Positions 31,018 to 39,864 of a DNA stretch of 64,000 nt are shown here, one piece after another (positions within the stretch are counted from its first letter, which is position 1; the number at the start of each line of letters is the position of its first letter). A program made the translations under genes and the position numbers. The notes beneath the pieces were generated by a model. It searched no databases, was not told where the DNA came from, and was given only the letters and a program-made list of their open reading frames with translations. Source of the DNA: Sphaerisporangium fuscum (GTDB taxonomy: Bacteria; Actinomycetota; Actinomycetes; Streptosporangiales; Streptosporangiaceae); NCBI RefSeq assembly GCF_018531465.1, contig NZ_JAHDTF010000029.1, positions 81,852-145,851 of the forward strand, in the 5' to 3' direction.

Positions 31018-32454
31018 ATGGTGATGGATCAACGAAACATCAGAGAGATCCTTGATGCTGTTTTCGCACGTCAGGACATGGACGATGTATGCCGACGGCA
31101 TGACGTCGGAGGCATCATTCGCATCCTCGGCAAGTTCGGGATCACCCAGGGGCAGATAGCCAGCCTCACAGGGATCGCCCAGGGACGCATAAGCGAGTAC
31201 AAGACGGGCAAGCGTATCCCGTCCGCAAAGTCTACATTTGAGGCGTTCGCCGATGGCTTGGGTATGCCTGCGCACTTACGTCACCATCTGGGGCTTTCGC
31301 CAGCGAGTGACGGCAACGGTGCGATTGGCACGCACGTTGTCAGCGGCGAGTTTCAGATCGCTACAGACACGTTCGACTTGCAACTCTTAGCGGAACAAGT
31401 CGGAAAGCAAGGTGACGCGTTGAAACGCCGCGAATTGCTCAGCATGATCGCTCGACTCGGCGCAACTTCAACTCTCGCCCAGAATGAAGTATGGGAACGA
31501 CTCTCGTACGCTCTGGCCAAACCCAACGCCATAGACGAAGCGATCGTTCGGGAAATGGAAGCTCGATCGGCCGGCTTCCATCGACTCGAAGAACTCATGT
31601 CGGCTAGCTCCATCTACAAAGGGCTTGCTCTTCACCTCAAAGAGGTGGGGACGATCCTCAATGGCACAGCCAACGATCCGAAGAACGAGTTAAGACGTCG
31701 CCTCATTGTCGTGGCGGCGGAAAGCAGCGTGCTCGCAGGCTGGATCGCTAGCGACATGGGAAGCCCAACCACAGCACGCAACTTCTACGGCACGGCAGAA
31801 AGAGCCGCAAAGGAAGCCGAAGATCCCAGCATCATTTCATGCGTCTACGCGTACCGTAGCTATATCCCAAGCGCCAAAGGATCACACGGCCGAGCGAGGG
31901 CATTGCTGGCAAGTGCTTTGGAAGTACTCCCGCCGTCCGCTTCGCCAGGAACCATGTCGTGGCTGGCCGCGCGCCATGCGGAAGAGAGCGCGGCTCTCGG
32001 CGACAAGGAAACTGCCATTCATTCCTGGGCGCGCGCCGAAGAAGCCTTCAGCATTTCCGACCCGGAAGAAGACCGGGTATGGACGCGATTCCTCGATCAA
32101 GACAGATTTGACTCGTTCCGGATCGCGACCTACTCGCGAATGGGAAGACTGACCGAAGCGGAAGAGATAGCCCATTCGGTAATCGCACGTCTTCCCCAGG
32201 TGGAAAGAAAGAGAGCGGCAATCATCCTTGCCGATATCGCTACCGCTCACCTTGTCCAAGGGTCCATCGACGCGGCAGCGAAGCTAGCAAGAGATGGTCT
32301 CGCAGCCGTACGGGAGACCGAATACGCCATGTGGCTCCCCCGCTTCGAGATGTTAGCCGAATCGTTGCGACGCTGGCAGACTCAGCCAATGGTCAGAGCA
32401 TTCTTAGAGGATCTGACTATGACGAAGCGTCAGTTCGCGTCGTCTCAGCACTGA
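31018..32454 (+). CDS. XRE-family regulator with TPR-like domain
   Basis: A 478-residue regulator. The N-terminal helix-turn-helix reads FGITQGQIASLTGIAQGRIS EYKTGKRIPS with the Cro/C1 layout; the rest is a helical repeat array of TPR type (for example ARNFYGTAERAAKEAEDPS, GSHGRARALLASALEVLP, DKETAIHSWARAEEAF) that may bind a peptide or partner. Such proteins are typical master regulators in actinomycetes. The base composition is lower in G+C than chromosomal neighbours. Its 3' end overlaps the convergent cutA gene by 38 bases. It is the best candidate to bind the 8-5-8 sites of the element. Confidence 0.85.
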   Translation: MVMDQRNIREILDAVFARQDMDDVCRRHDVGGIIRILGKFGITQGQIASLTGIAQGRISEYKTGKRIPSAKSTFEAFADGLGMPAHLRHHLGLSPASDGNGAIGTHVVSGEFQIATDTFDLQLLAEQVGKQGDALKRRELLSMIARLGATSTLAQNEVWERLSYALAKPNAIDEAIVREMEARSAGFHRLEELMSASSIYKGLALHLKEVGTILNGTANDPKNELRRRLIVVAAESSVLAGWIASDMGSPTTARNFYGTAERAAKEAEDPSIISCVYAYRSYIPSAKGSHGRARALLASALEVLPPSASPGTMSWLAARHAEESAALGDKETAIHSWARAEEAFSISDPEEDRVWTRFLDQDRFDSFRIATYSRMGRLTEAEEIAHSVIARLPQVERKRAAIILADIATAHLVQGSIDAAAKLARDGLAAVRETEYAMWLPRFEMLAESLRRWQTQPMVRAFLEDLTMTKRQFASSQH

Positions 32455-32752
32455 TCCATCCTAGATATTCAGCGCTTCCGGCGACGATTTCAGTTGCGAT
32501 AATTTCCGGTGTCTCGTAGCTATGGTTTTCCTTGATGTGCTCCTCCAAAGCCGGGAATTGAGTGGCAGTCGTCTTGATGAGCAACTGCCACTCTTGCGCA
32601 TCCTCTAGGGTGCCCTGCCACCAGTACACGGACCTGATCGGGCCGATCATCTGGACGCACGAGGCGAGTCGCGCCTGCGTGATGCTGTGTGCCAGTCTCG
32701 CCCCTTCTTCCGCGCTTGGAACTGTCGTAAGGGCCTGCCAGTACTCCGCCAT
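32417..32752 (-). CDS. cutA: CutA-like divalent-cation tolerance protein (cargo)
   Basis: A 111-residue trimeric CutA1-type protein, linked in bacteria to copper tolerance though its mechanism is unsettled. The family blocks VPSAEEGARLAHSITQARLA, SCVQMIGPIRSVYWWQG and EWQLLIKTTATQFPALEEHI, and NHSYETPEIIATEI are all present and the length is normal. It is the last gene before attR and overlaps the regulator tail to tail. Being inside the element it appears to be a passenger gene rather than part of the transfer machinery. Confidence 0.9.
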   Translation of the reverse strand: MAEYWQALTTVPSAEEGARLAHSITQARLASCVQMIGPIRSVYWWQGTLEDAQEWQLLIKTTATQFPALEEHIKENHSYETPEIIATEIVAGSAEYLGWISAETTRTDASS

Positions 32753-32932
32753 CGACCTGTTCCCTTAGTCCCTGCAAGTGAAGATCACGGTCCTTGCACT
32801 CTAACGCGTGACCTCGACAGATGCAGCGTCGCTACGCCAGGGCATAGGAGTGCGAGAGCATCGCCGGAACACTTCTCTTCGACTCCACAGCACTCGCACG
32901 AACGTGCAGGTGGTGAGCCATGCCAGAAGCAC

Positions 32933-32965
32933 ACTAAGAGATCCGTGGTTGTGGCGGAGGAGGCC
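32933..32965. other. attR junction
   Basis: Element arm ACTAAGAGATCCGTGGTT (32933-32950) leads to the crossover GT at 32951-32952, after which the lysR gene resumes with GGCGGAGGAGGCC. The outer arm ACTAAGAGATCC is the exact inverse of the arm at attL (GGATCTCTTAGT). Confidence 0.8.
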
Positions 32966-33805
32966 AGCTTCACCAGGGCGGCCGCGCGGGTGCACGTCGC
33001 CCAGCCCGGCGTCAGCGCCCAGATCCGCCGCCTCGAACGCGAGCTGGGCCAGGAGCTCCTCGACCGCTCCGGGCGCGGGGTACGGCTGACCGCGGCCGGC
33101 GCGGCCGTCCTCCCGTACGCGCGGGCCGCGCTCCGGGCGGTGACCGGCGCCCGCCTCGCCGTCGACGAGCTGACCGGGCTGGTACGCGGGCACGTCGCCG
33201 TCGGCGTGGCCCCGTCGTGCCCGCCCCTCGACCTGCCCGCCCTGCTGGCCGAGTTCCGCCGCGACCACCCGGCCGTCGAGATCACCCTGTCGGAGTCGGG
33301 GTCCGGCGACCTGCTCGAAGGGCTGCTCGCCGGGACGCTCGACATGGCGCTGGTGTGGCTGCGCGCCGCACCGCCGCCCACGATCGAGGTGCAGGTGGCC
33401 GTGGACGAGGAGCTGGTCGTCGCGGTGGGGCACGACGACCCGCTGGCCACCGAGACGACCGTGACATTGGAGGCGATCAGGAAGCGGGCGCTGGTCGGCC
33501 TGCCCAAGGGCGCGGACCTGCGGTGCCTGGTGGACGAGGCCTACGCGGCGGCGGGACTGCGGCCGCGCATCGCGTTCGAGACGGGCGACCCCCGGGTGCT
33601 CGCCGAACTCACCGGGCAGGGGCTCGGCGTGGCGATCGTCCCGGCGTCCCTCGCCGAGGCGCACGCCGCGAGCCTGCGGGCGATCACGCTGGCCTCGCCG
33701 CGGCCACGCCGGCGGATCGCCCTCGCGTGGCGCGCGGAGGGCCCCGGCAGCCCCGCCGCCCGGGCCCTCGTCACCCACGCGCGCGCGACGCTCCCGAGAC
33801 TCTAG
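32953..33805 (+). pseudogene. Main part of the lysR gene split by the element
   Basis: Encodes residues from AVAEEASFTRAAARVHVAQP onward: the rest of the LysR helix-turn-helix (GVSAQIRRLERELGQ), the linker and the two-lobed effector domain (VAVGVAPSCPPLDLPALLAE ... GLGVAIVPASLAE) to the stop at 33805. Only the first 11-12 codons are missing, held at 24262-24296. An in-frame GTG at 32945 in the element end could restart translation and give a protein lacking only about nine residues, but no good ribosome-binding site precedes it. The target was probably the divergent membrane protein gene at 23132. Confidence 0.88.
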
Positions 33806-35043
33806 GTCTGCGGCACGCCCGTACTGATCATCTGCTCGTTCATGATGAGGAAGGCGCCCAGGCCGTGGAAGTCGTTGGTCTTCTTCGCCCGCCCGTAGTA
33901 GAAGCCGGTCACGTCGTCGACGTTGGTGCCCTCGGAGATGTCCGTCAGGTAGGTGAGCCCGTCGGAGTGGATCGACATCTTCTGCAGCACACCGTGGTAC
34001 CCCTTGGCGACCGCGTCCCGGTTCGCCTGGGTGGCGGGAAGGTAGCCGTCCTCGATCGCCCGTGAGATGACGGTGGTGTACATCGCCGAGCAGGAGGTCT
34101 CCAGCCAGTTGCCCGAGGCGCCGGCCTTGTCGACCACCTGCCACCAGCGGCCGGTGGCCGGGTCCTGGTAGCGGAGGTAGGCGGCGGTCAGTTTCTGGAG
34201 GATCGAGACGAGGGCCGCGCGCTGCGGGTGGCCGGCCGGGATGATCCGCAGGATCTCGGTCAGGGCCATGCCGTACCAGCCCTCGGCGCGGCACCAGGTG
34301 ACGCCGTTGGTGTCACCGAACTCGGGGTGCGCCCAGCTCGCGGTGAGCCCGCCGGGCTCGTCGTAGGCGTGGTACAGCAGGCCCGCCTGGTCGCCGGAGG
34401 TCCGCTGCAGGTGCCTGCCGTACACCACCAGCTGGTCGGCCACCTCGTCGTGGACCCGGGTGGTGTCGCCCACCCACTGGCCGTACCGGGCGAGGAACGG
34501 GTCGACCATGAAGACGCCGTCGCCCCACAGCTGGCCCTGCCGCGAGTCGTTGTTCGCGTGCCAGAAGCCTCGGTCGGAGGTGCGCGGGTAGGGCGAGGCG
34601 GAGGAGTAGATGCGGTCGTGGAGCTGCTTGGCGGCCGTGCGGTACTTCGTCTGGCTCGGGTACTCCTGCGACAGGAACAGCATGACGTTGGCCGGCTGCA
34701 TGCTGTCGAGGCTGTTGAAGCCGTTGCCGATGTGGCCGCTGGAGTCGACGAACCTGTCGGCCCAGGCCTTGATGTAGCTCAGGTAGGAGGCGTCGCCGGT
34801 GCGCTTGTAGGCGAGGTACTGGCCGTACATGTACAGGCCGATCGGGTAGCTCCAGCCGCCGATGGTCGAGGGGGTGTACCTGGACATCGTCGACCTGATC
34901 ACTTCCCGCGACCAGTCGGTGGGGGCCGCGCTCCCGGATAAGGCCGCGCCGCCGGCCTCGTCGTCGGTGGCCGCCTGCGCCGGGGTGACGGACGCGGCCA
35001 GCGTCGCCAGGAGGAGAACGACGGGGGCGATCTTCTTGATCAC
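33802..35043 (-). CDS. Secreted glycoside hydrolase, family 88/105 (unsaturated uronyl hydrolase)
   Basis: A 413-residue exported enzyme with a signal peptide (KIAPVVLLLATLAASVTPAQ, cleavage near AQA-AT) and an alpha6/alpha6 toroid typical of unsaturated rhamnogalacturonyl hydrolases (YesR/YteR-like): WSYPIGLYMYGQYLAYKRTG, QLWGDGVFMVDPFLARYG (with the catalytic-type Asp), WCRAEGWYGMALTEIL and TSCSAMYTTVISRAI. It would remove 4,5-unsaturated uronate from pectin-derived oligosaccharides outside the cell. GTG start behind GAGGTGAG. An imperfect ACATAC/GTATTGT inverted repeat lies about 40 bases upstream and may be an operator. Confidence 0.85.
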   Translation of the reverse strand: MIKKIAPVVLLLATLAASVTPAQAATDDEAGGAALSGSAAPTDWSREVIRSTMSRYTPSTIGGWSYPIGLYMYGQYLAYKRTGDASYLSYIKAWADRFVDSSGHIGNGFNSLDSMQPANVMLFLSQEYPSQTKYRTAAKQLHDRIYSSASPYPRTSDRGFWHANNDSRQGQLWGDGVFMVDPFLARYGQWVGDTTRVHDEVADQLVVYGRHLQRTSGDQAGLLYHAYDEPGGLTASWAHPEFGDTNGVTWCRAEGWYGMALTEILRIIPAGHPQRAALVSILQKLTAAYLRYQDPATGRWWQVVDKAGASGNWLETSCSAMYTTVISRAIEDGYLPATQANRDAVAKGYHGVLQKMSIHSDGLTYLTDISEGTNVDDVTGFYYGRAKKTNDFHGLGAFLIMNEQMISTGVPQT

Positions 35044-35222
35044 GTTCTCACCTCATCTGTGTCGGCATGACTCCACCCGAACATACCTCCGACGTATTGT
35101 TTGGCAAGGCTCTTAACGAATGCCGGACACGTCGGCAAGGAGCGCGGTCTGCGCGAATCGCCGGCTTGACGGACGGCCGCATCCGGGACGGATAGCTCCC
35201 ACCTTTGACGAGCGAGACCCGC

Positions 35223-35645
35223 TCAGGCCGGCCGGAGGCGGAACAGTTCGTCCGCCGCCTCCATGCAGGACGTGCCGAGCTCGTACGACGAGAACAGGTG
35301 CAGGCTCTCGTCGGTCTCGATCTCCAGCAGCTCCCACCGCAGGCCGTAGCGGGCGTTCCGCGCCACCCGGATATGGGTGATCCGCTGCCACGGCAGCGAC
35401 TCGCGGCGGGCCAGGCCCGTGACGACCATGACGCCCTGCTCGTCGGCGGCCAGCCGCACCGGCGCCACCATGTCGCGGACGGCGAACGCCGCCAGCGCCA
35501 CCGCCGCGACCCCGCACAGCAGCAGGCCGCGCACGTCGCCCGCGAGCACGCCGATCACGGCGAAGCCGAGCGCCCCCGCCCACTTCAGGACGGTGAAGTC
35601 ACGTCGTACCCGCCACTGCCGCACCTGCCGGGATATGCCGGTCAT
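35223..35645 (-). CDS. PH-domain membrane protein
   Basis: A 140-residue protein with two adjacent membrane helices near the N-terminus (WAGALGFAVIGVLAGDV and LLLCGVAAVALAAFAV) and a bacterial PH-type beta domain after about residue 60 (LAADEQGVMVVTGLARRESL, PWQRITHIRVARNARYG, LEIETDESLHLFSSYELG). Such proteins are common in actinobacteria and are usually of unknown role. It stands as a single gene, co-oriented with the hydrolase and the transketolase-like gene. The 180 bases before the hydrolase (35044-35222) contain no gene. Confidence 0.75.
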   Translation of the reverse strand: MTGISRQVRQWRVRRDFTVLKWAGALGFAVIGVLAGDVRGLLLCGVAAVALAAFAVRDMVAPVRLAADEQGVMVVTGLARRESLPWQRITHIRVARNARYGLRWELLEIETDESLHLFSSYELGTSCMEAADELFRLRPA

Positions 35646-35711
35646 ACGCGCACGCTACCGCCCCTGCCGGGAAGGCGCGCCATCGCGGGCCCGTGACCGG
35701 CCCCGCCGGGC

Positions 35712-38063
35712 TCAGTCGGCCAGGTCCAGGGCGGCCTCGACGATGCTGCCGGCGTCCAGGCCGTGGTGGCGGTAGACGTCGCCGAGGTCGCCCGACTGGC
35801 CGAACGCGGTGACCCCGAGGTGGGTGCCGGGCACCTGGTGGACGCCCGCGAGGAAGGCCAGCGAGTGCGGGTGGCCGTCCAGCACGGTGACGATCGGGGT
35901 CGCGCGCTCGGCCGGGAAGACCTCGTCGAGGATCCACGTGGGGGCGTCGCCGTGGCCGCCACGGCCGCGCAGGCCCTCGAACAGCAGTCCGGGGCTGGTC
36001 ACGCAGACGACGTCCGCGCCGATGCCCAGCTCGCCGAGGCGGTCGGCGGCCTGGAGCGCCTCGGTCACGACGGCCCCCATGGCCGCGACGGTGACCGACG
36101 GCCGCTCGTGACGCCTGAGCGGGTAGGCGCCCGCCACGACCTGCCGGCGCCGCAGCTTGCGCGCGGCCGGGTCGGCGGGGACGTCCGCCAGTGACTGGTC
36201 GACCGGGCGCGTCGACAGGCGCAGGTACGCCGACCGGCCGCCCGGCCTGCCGAGCCGGGACAGGGCGGCGAGCAGGCACCACTCGAGGTCGACGGCGAAC
36301 GCGGGCTCGTAGGTGGTGCAGCCGGGCTGCTCGATGCCGATCGACGGCGTCTTGATCGACTGGTGGGCGCCGCCCTCGGGGCCGAGGGTCACCCCGGACG
36401 GCGTCCCGACGAGGATCGACTGGCCTCCGGCGTAGATGCCGAACGACCACGGCTCCAATGCGCGCTCGACGAACGGGTCGTACACCACGCCGATGGGCAG
36501 CAGCGGCTGCCCCCAGCGCGACCAGGTGGCGCCCAGCTCGCCGAGCAGCCCCACGAGGTTGGTCTCGGCGATGCCGAGCTCGATGTGCTGGCCGGTCGGC
36601 CGCTCCCGCCAGTGCAGGATCGTCTCGGCGTCGTCGTCGAACCAGTCGGGCCGCTCGGCGGTCGCCCAGACCCCGACCTTGTTGACCCAGCCGCCGAGGT
36701 TGGTGCTGGAGCTGACGTCGGGGCTGACGGTGACCACCCTTCGCCCCACCCCGGGGGCCTGGCGGCCGAGGTCGAACAGCGTACGGCCGAGAGCCGCCTG
36801 GGTGGTGGCGGTGCCGTTCGGCGTGCGCCCGAAGTCGGTGGGCACCTCGGGGACCTCGGTGAGGGCGGGCGTGGCGCGGTGGAGACGGCGGGCGGTCTCG
36901 GCGCAGCGGCGCGCGGCGGGGGCGCCGTCCGGGAACCGTGCCCACGGCCGCTCGGGATCGGCTCCGACGCGGGCGGCGAGCGCGCGCAACTGGTCGGCGG
37001 TCAGGAGCGAGGAGTGGTTCTGCGGGTGGCCCTCGGTGGCGAGGCCGTGCCCCTTGACCGTGTAGGCGAAGATCACGGTGGGACGGGTGTCGTCGATCGC
37101 CTGGAACGCCTGGCGGAGGGCGAGGAGGTCGTGACCGCCGAGGTTGCGGACGGCGGCGTGCAGGGTGGCGTCGTCGACGTCCGCGAGCAGCCGTTCGAGG
37201 GCCGCGGCGTCCTGGGGGCCGCCTGCTTTCGCACCGGAGAGGCGGGCCCGCAGCTCGCCGGGGGCGCAGCGCAGCAGCCGCTGGTATTCGGGGTTCGGCA
37301 TGCCGTCGATGCGGGCGCGCAGCACCTCGCCGCCGGGCCGGGCGAACAGCTCCTGCAGGAGCCTGCCGTACTTGACCGTGATGACCTGCCAGCCGGCCGC
37401 GGCGAACATGCCCTGCAGGCGGGTGCCGCCCATGTTGGGGACGACGCGGTCGAGGGACTGGCGGTTGAAGTCGACGACCCAGACGATCTCGCCCAGCTCG
37501 GCCACCTGGGGGTCGAGGATCGCCTCCCAGCAGGCGCCTTCGTCCAGTTCGGCGTCGCCGAGCAGGGAGTACTGCCGTCCGGTGCCGGCGCCGCCGAAGT
37601 GCGCCTCGACGTAGCGGCGGGCCAGGGCGCCCCAGATCGGCGCGGTCGCCCCGATGCCGACCGAGCCGGTGGAGTAGTCGGCGGGGTCGGGGTCCTTGGT
37701 GCGGCTCGGGTAGCTCTGCAGGCCGCCGAACTCGCGCAGCCGGGTGAGGTAGGACGCGTCGAGCTCGCCGAGCAGGTAGTTGATGGCGTGCAGCACCGGG
37801 GACGCGTGCGGCTTGACCGACACCCGGTCGTCCGAGGTGAGGTGCTCGAACCACAGCGACGTCATGATCGAGACCATGGAGGCGCTCGACGCCTGGTGGC
37901 CGCCCACCTTCAGGCCGGAGGGGTTCGGGCGGACACGGTTGGCGTGGTCGATCATCGCCGTCGACAGCCACAGCACCCGCTGCTCGATCTCGTGGAGGAC
38001 CGCGAGGTCGTCGCGTCCGGCGTCGGGGACGGAGAAGGCCGGAAGGTCCATCACGTCGTTCAT
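35712..38063 (-). CDS. Transketolase / AceE-like thiamine-diphosphate enzyme
   Basis: A 783-residue ThDP enzyme with the homodimeric pyruvate-dehydrogenase-E1-like plan. The N-terminal ThDP domain has SSASMVSIMTSLWF, STGSVGIGATAPIWGA, LLGDAELDEGACWEAI (GDAELDEG with a downstream NRQSLDR metal site); the second domain has QHIELGIAETNLVGLLGELG with the catalytic Glu, and a C-terminal transketolase-like domain follows. It is shorter than AceE and lacks a partner E2/E3 gene here, so its donor is unclear. It is divergent from an Lrp/AsnC regulator, suggesting control by an amino acid and perhaps a role in degrading a 2-oxo acid. Confidence 0.85.
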   Translation of the reverse strand: MNDVMDLPAFSVPDAGRDDLAVLHEIEQRVLWLSTAMIDHANRVRPNPSGLKVGGHQASSASMVSIMTSLWFEHLTSDDRVSVKPHASPVLHAINYLLGELDASYLTRLREFGGLQSYPSRTKDPDPADYSTGSVGIGATAPIWGALARRYVEAHFGGAGTGRQYSLLGDAELDEGACWEAILDPQVAELGEIVWVVDFNRQSLDRVVPNMGGTRLQGMFAAAGWQVITVKYGRLLQELFARPGGEVLRARIDGMPNPEYQRLLRCAPGELRARLSGAKAGGPQDAAALERLLADVDDATLHAAVRNLGGHDLLALRQAFQAIDDTRPTVIFAYTVKGHGLATEGHPQNHSSLLTADQLRALAARVGADPERPWARFPDGAPAARRCAETARRLHRATPALTEVPEVPTDFGRTPNGTATTQAALGRTLFDLGRQAPGVGRRVVTVSPDVSSSTNLGGWVNKVGVWATAERPDWFDDDAETILHWRERPTGQHIELGIAETNLVGLLGELGATWSRWGQPLLPIGVVYDPFVERALEPWSFGIYAGGQSILVGTPSGVTLGPEGGAHQSIKTPSIGIEQPGCTTYEPAFAVDLEWCLLAALSRLGRPGGRSAYLRLSTRPVDQSLADVPADPAARKLRRRQVVAGAYPLRRHERPSVTVAAMGAVVTEALQAADRLGELGIGADVVCVTSPGLLFEGLRGRGGHGDAPTWILDEVFPAERATPIVTVLDGHPHSLAFLAGVHQVPGTHLGVTAFGQSGDLGDVYRHHGLDAGSIVEAALDLAD

Positions 38064-38112
38064 CGGGATCCGCCTCTCTGGGCAGGCGTCAGTCCGGCGC
38101 GCCGGTTGAGCA

Positions 38113-38127
38113 CATTGTTGAGCAATG
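38113..38127. promoter_or_regulatory. Candidate Lrp-type operator
   Basis: CATTGTTGAGCAATG is a 15-bp inverted repeat in the divergent region between the transketolase-like gene and the lrp-like gene. A second, wider pair, GCAAGT and ACTTGC, lies between 38141 and 38184. The spaced repeats would suit an oligomeric Lrp-family regulator. Confidence 0.5.
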
Positions 38128-38221
38128 CTGACCAGCGAAGGAGAGTCTGCGCAAGTGTGTGCGGGTTGAGTAAGCTACTTGCACGGTTTCGATAGGGGTG
38201 ACCCCAGGAAGGCGAGGCAGT

Positions 38222-38713
38222 ATGCGCAACTCGGGGGCGGTCGACCGGGTCGACGCGCGGCTGCTGCTGGCGTTGATCGACAACCCGCGGGCGACCGTGC
38301 TGGCCCTGGCCGAGCAGGTGGGACTGTCCCGCAACACGGTGCAGGCCCGGTTGGCCAGGCTCGAGGAGCGCGGGGTGCTGTCGGCGTTCGAGCGGTGCCT
38401 CGACCCGGAGATCCTGGGGTACCGGCTGACCGCGTACGTCACGGTACGGGTCGACCAGCACATGCTCGCGGCGGTGTCGGAGGGCCTGGCGACGATCCCG
38501 GAGGTGGTCGAGGTGCTCGGCATCAGCGGCGGGGAGGCCGACCTCCTGGTCCGGGTGGCGGCCAGGGACGCCGACGACCTCTACCGCGTCGCGGGCCGCA
38601 TCCTCGCCACGCCGGGGGTCGAGCGCACGAGCACCGCTCTGGCCATGCGCACCCTGGTCGGCCACCGCGTCACCCCCCTGCTCCAGCGCGCCGCCACAGG
38701 GGAAGGCGAATAG
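38222..38713 (+). CDS. Lrp/AsnC-family transcriptional regulator
   Basis: A 163-residue feast/famine regulator: helix-turn-helix VDARLLLALIDNPRATVLAL and AEQVGLSRNTVQARLARLEE, then the RAM (ACT-like) effector domain (LTAYVTVRVDQHMLAAVSEG, VVEVLGISGGEADLLVRVAA). It senses an amino acid, identity unknown. ATG at 38222 has GGAAGG at 9 bases; an in-frame GTG at 38198 is less likely. It is divergent from the transketolase-like gene, which it probably controls through the palindromes between them. Confidence 0.88.
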   Translation: MRNSGAVDRVDARLLLALIDNPRATVLALAEQVGLSRNTVQARLARLEERGVLSAFERCLDPEILGYRLTAYVTVRVDQHMLAAVSEGLATIPEVVEVLGISGGEADLLVRVAARDADDLYRVAGRILATPGVERTSTALAMRTLVGHRVTPLLQRAATGEGE

Positions 38714-39249
38714 CCTCCCTGGTCACGCCGGCCGGCCGGCCGCCGTGCCCATAAGTGGGCAGCCGCAGGAATTCGGCAAGGACATTGCCATAAGGCGGCA
38801 CATTGCCGAGTGGTGGATCAGGCCCGCCGTACGGCTCTGTAATGCGGGGCCGTAATGCGGCGGCAATGTGAGCTTTGTCACTGAGAGAAAAAGGGTCATC
38901 CGGAAAACGTCCCGCAATCCAGATGGCAGCATTGGACGCCTGTACACGAAGATCACCTGCTCGACGAGCGGTGGAACGGGACCGCCCACCCGCGTGCCGC
39001 CCGCCGTTTACGGTCACGTCATGCGTTTCATGTAGCGTTGATTTTCATTGAAACATCAACGAATCACCCGTGCCGCAGGGCGGGCGACTTGCAGTGCACT
39101 TACTCTCGCCCTAACATCTCGTAACGCAAGGATTTACGCCTACAGGCACCGAATCCGTGCGTTTTTCCTCCGAACGATGAGGCGAGCACCAATAGCGCCT
39201 CACCACACCGAAGGCCGCTGATCGCGGCAGAGATACAAGGAGGTATCCA
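38714..39249. other. Long non-coding gap before the protease-inhibitor genes
   Basis: About 535 bases without a convincing gene. Frames on the minus strand (for example 38723-38989) lack ribosome-binding sites and family features. At 39037-39060 the arms GTTGAT and ATCAAC, with inner TTTC/GAAA, form a hairpin or operator-like inverted repeat. The AAGGAGG site at the right end belongs to the inhibitor gene. A long leader or several regulatory sites for that gene are possible. Confidence 0.45.
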
Positions 39250-39684
39250 ATGCGATCGCAGCGAACCTTTGACCGTCGCGGGGCCTGGCTCGCCAGGGTC
39301 GCCCTGGCCGGCCTGGTTCCGCTGTTCGGCGCCACGCCCGCCCTGGCGTCCACCTCGGCCGCGGCCGACCCCGTCGGGGTCTACGTTCTCAAAGTCACCC
39401 CGGTGAGCGGCGGGAACTCCGCGCCCCTCTCGGCCGGCACCCTGCTGTGCGGCCCGGACGGGGGCACGCACGCCGACGCGGCGCGGGCCTGCGACCAGCT
39501 CCGTCGCGCGAACGGCATGGTGGAGCGCATCCCGGAGGACCCGGGCATGTGCACCAAGGAGTACGCCCCGGTCCGCCTGACCGCCACCGGGGTCTGGAAC
39601 AGGCAGCTCCGCGAATTCACGCAGACGTATCCGAACCTCTGCACCGCGGTACGCGCCACCGGAGGCGTCCTCTTCGCCTCCTGA
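39250..39684 (+). CDS. Subtilisin-inhibitor-like (SSI) secreted protease inhibitor
   Basis: A 144-residue exported inhibitor of the Streptomyces subtilisin inhibitor family. After the signal peptide (about 1-34), the conserved core LLCGPDGGTHADAARACDQL, RANGMVERIPEDPGMC, TKEYAPVRLTATGVWNRQL, TYPNLC is complete with four Cys for two disulfides. By alignment with SSI (MCPMVYDPV) the reactive-site P1 residue is Lys103 in CTKEY, predicting trypsin-like protease targets rather than subtilisin alone. AAGGAGG precedes the ATG. It is followed by another secreted inhibitor-like gene. Confidence 0.92.
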   Translation: MRSQRTFDRRGAWLARVALAGLVPLFGATPALASTSAAADPVGVYVLKVTPVSGGNSAPLSAGTLLCGPDGGTHADAARACDQLRRANGMVERIPEDPGMCTKEYAPVRLTATGVWNRQLREFTQTYPNLCTAVRATGGVLFAS

Positions 39685-39864
39685 CAGCAGGTTTTTCGTG
39701 AACCCAGGGCATCCCGGCACCCGTTTTCAGATGGCCGTAAGGCGAACAGCGGATTAGCGCACGCCCGCGAGAACAAGGCCTTTCCAGGATGCCCCGTCCC
39801 GGGCTGCCCGCAATCACGCCGCAGGGCGTCCGAACATTTACCGAACGAGGAGAAGGATACATTC

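Larger units (their letters stand above)
24295..32952. mobile_element. Serine-integrase integrative element (about 8.7 kb) inserted in lysR
   Basis: Boundaries come from the split lysR gene and mirrored element ends. Plus-strand genes are the recombinase and the XRE-TPR regulator. Minus-strand genes are a 38-aa protein, the FtsK/TraB-like translocase, 115-, 62-, 43- and 69-residue small proteins, 84- and 133-residue proteins, a SAM-methyltransferase and cutA. The left part, especially the recombinase gene, is visibly richer in A/T than the flanking chromosome. No replication initiator, relaxase or excisionase was recognised. The gene set resembles the transfer part of actinomycete integrative elements (pSAM2-like) joined to a serine recombinase. 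Confidence 0.85.

Noticed and set aside
24295..32952. Interpretation as a classical AICE integrated in a tRNA gene
   Set aside because: The integrase is a serine recombinase, the target is lysR, no tRNA sequence is present and no replication initiator was found.
38723..38989. Minus-strand frame in the long gap before the inhibitor genes
   Set aside because: No ribosome-binding site, no motif, composition unlike neighbouring proteins.
39037..39060. Possible Zur/Fur box (TTTCATTGAAA-like) before the SSI gene
   Set aside because: Only partly matches the known actinobacterial boxes and no metal-related gene is adjacent; kept only as an inverted repeat.
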